From: Geobacillus icigianus
Lineage (GTDB): Bacteria; Bacillota; Bacilli; Bacillales; Anoxybacillaceae
Direction of reading: 5' to 3'
Assembly (NCBI RefSeq): GCF_000750005.1
Contig: NZ_JPYA01000083.1
Coordinates: forward strand, 1 to 64,000
DNA: 64,000 nucleotides
A program made the position numbers and the translations under genes. Of the stretch, positions 62,096-64,000 are shown piece by piece (the first letter of the stretch is position 1; every line of letters begins with the position of its first letter). Under the pieces are notes generated by a model. That model searched no databases. It was not told the origin of the DNA and saw nothing but the letters and a program-made list of their open reading frames with translations.

Positions 62096-62467
62096 ATGCA
62101 TGGACATTTTTTCCCCGGGGATGGGCATTCATTCGAAGGTCATCCCCCTTGGAAAGGCCCCCATATGCGCATGGGGCCTCATCGCGGCGCCAAAACATTT
62201 CGACGGGGACGGGTGCTCGATTTTTTACAAAGGTTATACGTCAAGCGTGAGACCTTAAAGCAGCAGTTGCAGTCGCCAGAGCTTCAATCGATTCATCCTG
62301 TGTTGACGGGGGAATTGAAAGCGATCGAAATGGTGATCAACGAATTCATTCAGTCGTTTGACATTCATGATGATGAGTTGAACATGATGTTGGGGATCCA
62401 CAAGTCCGATGATGCCCAAATCGCTGAACGCGATGATGAAGGCAATGGCGAAGTAGGAAAGGAATGA
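62096..62467 (+). CDS. hypothetical protein with His-rich N-terminus, in hmoA operon
   Basis: A 123-aa protein. Residues 1-30 contain six His (MHGHFFPGDGHSFEGHPPWKG, then PHMRMGPHRG), a possible metal- or haem-binding region. The remainder is helical and charged: RRGRVLDFLQRLYVKRETLKQQLQ, ELKAIEMVINEFIQSFDIHDDE. Sequences of the form His/Gly-rich head plus RRGR-LDFL occur in PadR-like and related regulators, but no winged helix is visible, so I leave it unnamed. ATG 62096 lies 12 nt after GGAGG, a long spacing. The next gene, hmoA, begins 25 bp downstream. Confidence 0.7.
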   Translation: MHGHFFPGDGHSFEGHPPWKGPHMRMGPHRGAKTFRRGRVLDFLQRLYVKRETLKQQLQSPELQSIHPVLTGELKAIEMVINEFIQSFDIHDDELNMMLGIHKSDDAQIAERDDEGNGEVGKE

Positions 62468-62492
62468 CCATCCAAAAAAGGAGAGAGGATTC

Positions 62493-62831
62493 ATGTTTGT
62501 GCAAATGCGCAAAATTACAGTGGCGGAAGGATTCGCTGACCAAGTGGTTGAACGCTTTCAAAAACCAGGAATCATCGAGCAGCAAGAAGGATTTGTTGAT
62601 TTAAAAATTTTAGTAAAAAAAACGCGTCGTGGTGATGAGGAAGTCGTGCTTCTGATCACATGGGAATCGGAAGAACATTGGAAAAAGTGGGAGAAAAGCG
62701 ACGCGCACATCGCCGGTCATAAAGCGAAACGAAATGAGCCCAAACCGGAGTTTATTCTTCATGTAGAAGTAGGGCATTACGAAGTAAAAGCAGTGAAACA
62801 AGGGGGACAGTCGGCAGCGGCCGAAGATTGA
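62493..62831 (+). CDS. hmoA: haem-degrading monooxygenase HmoA
   Basis: An ABM-fold protein of 112 aa related to B. subtilis HmoA (YetG) and to IsdG/IsdI, which open the haem ring to free iron. Shared blocks: MFVQMRKITVAEGFADQVVERF, GIIEQQEGFVDLKILVKKTRRGDEEVVLLITWESEEHWKKWEKSDAHIAGHK, and the C-terminal VGHYEVKAVKQG. ATG 62493 follows AAAAGGAGAGAGG. Last gene of a three-gene unit that starts at the palindromic promoter near 61880. Iron or haem control is likely, but no classical Fur box was identified. Confidence 0.92.
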   Translation: MFVQMRKITVAEGFADQVVERFQKPGIIEQQEGFVDLKILVKKTRRGDEEVVLLITWESEEHWKKWEKSDAHIAGHKAKRNEPKPEFILHVEVGHYEVKAVKQGGQSAAAED

Positions 62832-62891
62832 AGGGAGACAACAAAGCTCCTCTTTCACCGATGGCGGTCGGGGGAAGAGGAGCTGAACAGG

Positions 62892-63053
62892 TTATTGTTT
62901 TGCTTCGTTTCGGACATTCGGCGTTCCGTAAGTATGGAACGTTTCGACGGTTTTGTTTCCCCATGCCTGCCCTCGGCTTCTCTCTTCTTCAGTCCATGTA
63001 ATCGGTTTCCAATCCGGCGCTACGACGAGATAGCCGCCGGCACGTCCTTTTAT
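62892..63053 (-). pseudogene. unrecognised C-terminal protein remnant
   Basis: Fifty-three sense codons ending in TAA with protein-like composition: GRAGGYLVVAPDWKPITWTE, then RSRGQAWGNKTVETFHTYGTPNVRNEAKQ. Upstream the frame is closed by two TGA codons (63054-63056 and 63069-63071), and no start codon or ribosome binding site exists. Probably the 3' end of a lost gene; family unknown. Confidence 0.45.
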
Positions 63054-63171
63054 TCAGTCCCTTCCTTTTCAAAAACAAAACCTCTGCCATAGGCAACGCA
63101 CGCCCAAAGAGAGATGGGCACGATTCACACAAAGATCGGTCAGGGGCATGCTCCGTTCGCCTTTCACGGTC

Positions 63172-63201
63172 AAAGAAAACACCCGCCCCATCCGGGACGG
63201 G
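63172..63201 (-). terminator. probable terminator of yhxD
   Basis: On the minus strand CCCGTCCC pairs with GGGGCGGG (one G-U) over GGAT, then TGTTTTCTTTG. It lies about 140 bp past the yhxD stop. Confidence 0.6.
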
Positions 63202-63340
63202 CAGAGAGAAGAGGGGCACCTTGTCAAGAAGTAGGGAACATCGTAGCTTTATCGTACGCGATGTTTTCCCATCGTGCCATATTTTTGTAAGAAAAGGTAA
63301 CGCGATTTTGTAAAAGGTTTGTCGTCAGCGGCGGCTGCCA

Positions 63341-64000
63341 TCAGCCGCTAATGAATTGGCCGCCGTCGACATGAAGCATTTGCCCGGTCATGTATGATGA
63401 TTCGTCACTCGCCAAAAAGACGTAGCACGGGGCGACTTCGCTCGGCTGGCCGGGCCGTTTCATCGGGGTGTTGGCGCCGAACGTGGCGACTTGGCTGCTT
63501 TGGAATGTCGACGGGATGAGCGGTGTCCAAATCGGACCTGGGGCGACGCCGTTGACGCGGATGCCTTGGCCGACGAGCGCTTTGGCCAGCGAGCGGGTAA
63601 AGGCGACGATCGCTCCTTTTGTTGCTGAATAGTCAATCAGCTGTTCATTGCCTTCATAGGCGGTGATGGAAGCGGTGTTAATGATGACGCTGCCGTTTTT
63701 TAAGTGCGGGAGCGCCGCTTTCGTTAGGAAAAAGTAGCCGAATACGTTCGTGCGGAACGTTTTTTCCAGCTGTGCCGCGGTGATATTGAGAACGTTCGGC
63801 TGCGGGTGCTGTTCAGCGGCGTTGTTGATGACGATGTCCAGCTTGCCGAACGTCTCGATCGTTTGTTTCACCGCCTCTTTGCAAAACGTTTCATCGCCGA
63901 CGTCGCCGGCGATCGCCAAGCACTGTTTTCCTTCCTGTTCGACGAGCCGTTTCGTTTCCGCGGCGTCCTCGTGTTCGTTCAAATACAAAATGACGACATC
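63341..64000 (-). CDS. yhxD: short-chain dehydrogenase/reductase YhxD (5' part outside window)
   Basis: NAD(P)-dependent oxidoreductase, at least 219 aa visible; the start and the glycine-rich nucleotide motif lie beyond position 64000. Visible are the DVVILYLNEHEDAAETKRL segment (end of the second strand), the NNAAEQHP motif, INTASITAYEG with the catalytic Ser region, the YSATKGA active site (Y-x3-K), NGVAPGPIWTPL and the C-terminal SYMTGQMLHVDGGQFI. The QHP and APGPIWTPLIPS variants are typical of the glucose-dehydrogenase-like YhxD/YhdF group of Bacillus. In B. subtilis yhxD lies close to comK. Confidence 0.9.
   Translation of the reverse strand, partial: DVVILYLNEHEDAAETKRLVEQEGKQCLAIAGDVGDETFCKEAVKQTIETFGKLDIVINNAAEQHPQPNVLNITAAQLEKTFRTNVFGYFFLTKAALPHLKNGSVIINTASITAYEGNEQLIDYSATKGAIVAFTRSLAKALVGQGIRVNGVAPGPIWTPLIPSTFQSSQVATFGANTPMKRPGQPSEVAPCYVFLASDESSYMTGQMLHVDGGQFISG

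Larger units (their letters stand above)
62832..63340. other. intergenic region with remnant sequence only
   Basis: About 510 bp between hmoA and yhxD, both pointing into it. It contains a short protein remnant on the minus strand (62892-63053) and a hairpin near 63182-63201. No complete gene is visible. Confidence 0.5.

Overview
The window looks like a chromosomal segment of a thermophilic Bacillaceae, almost certainly Geobacillus. The reasons are GC-rich coding sequence, close similarity of the predicted proteins to Bacillus subtilis orthologues, sporulation and germination genes (gerP cluster, a SscA-type micro-protein, a Spo0E-like phosphatase), and a neopullulanase of the Geobacillus stearothermophilus NplT type. 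Gene order follows the B. subtilis hpr-ecs-hemEHY-yhg-yhf-comK-add-sbc-gerP-yis-asnO region, with local losses and insertions. No rRNA, tRNA, CRISPR array, prophage or intact insertion sequence was found.

Layout. 0.1-5.6 kb: hpr/scoC, yhaI, a small membrane protein, a SscA-like micro-ORF, prsA, hit and ecsAB, then a frameshifted transporter remnant. 6.1-13.2 kb: haem synthesis operon hemE-hemH-hemY, then yhgD-yhgE, where two copies of one 23-bp palindrome mark a probable YhgD regulon. 13.6-16.4 kb: yhfH, yhfI and lcfB, the last with a FadR-type operator. 16.6-19.5 kb: a three-gene ABC importer of the TrpXYZ type. 19.5-24.3 kb: dat, azlCD, a SCO1-like protein and isocitrate lyase. 24.7-38.5 kb: comK, yhjE, sipV, then addBA and sbcDC. 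38.6-41.3 kb: gerPA-F with two additional GerPA/GerPF paralogues and sigma-K-like promoter boxes. 42-51.7 kb: DUF418 membrane protein, Spo0E-like protein, yisK, yisL, a FIST-PAS-GGDEF-EAL protein, a YisN-like protein and asnO. 51.9-60.1 kb: a maltodextrin locus in which a secreted GH13 amylase cuts starch, MalEFG-type proteins import the products, cytoplasmic neopullulanase hydrolyses them, and a LacI-family regulator probably acts on palindromes between the divergent nplT and malE genes. No MalK-type ATPase is present. 60.4-64 kb: small membrane proteins, a SunI/YnzG-like protein, an hmoA operon with a nonsense-interrupted first gene, and the 3' part of yhxD.

The least explained signal is intergenic. 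At least four repeat families occur: (R1) four copies of a roughly 115-bp element ending in a terminator hairpin; (R2) seven full copies and one partial copy of a roughly 137-bp element with 14-bp terminal inverted repeats and a conserved inner hairpin; (R3) four tandem units of about 71 bp plus one solo inverted copy near the amylase start; (R4) two 38-39 bp tandem units with TATATAG/CTATATA ends. R2 is the best candidate for an undescribed mobile or structured-RNA family. Two genes (ecsB and a GerPF-like gene) are followed, directly after the stop codon and in the same frame, by 3' remnants of unrelated genes.
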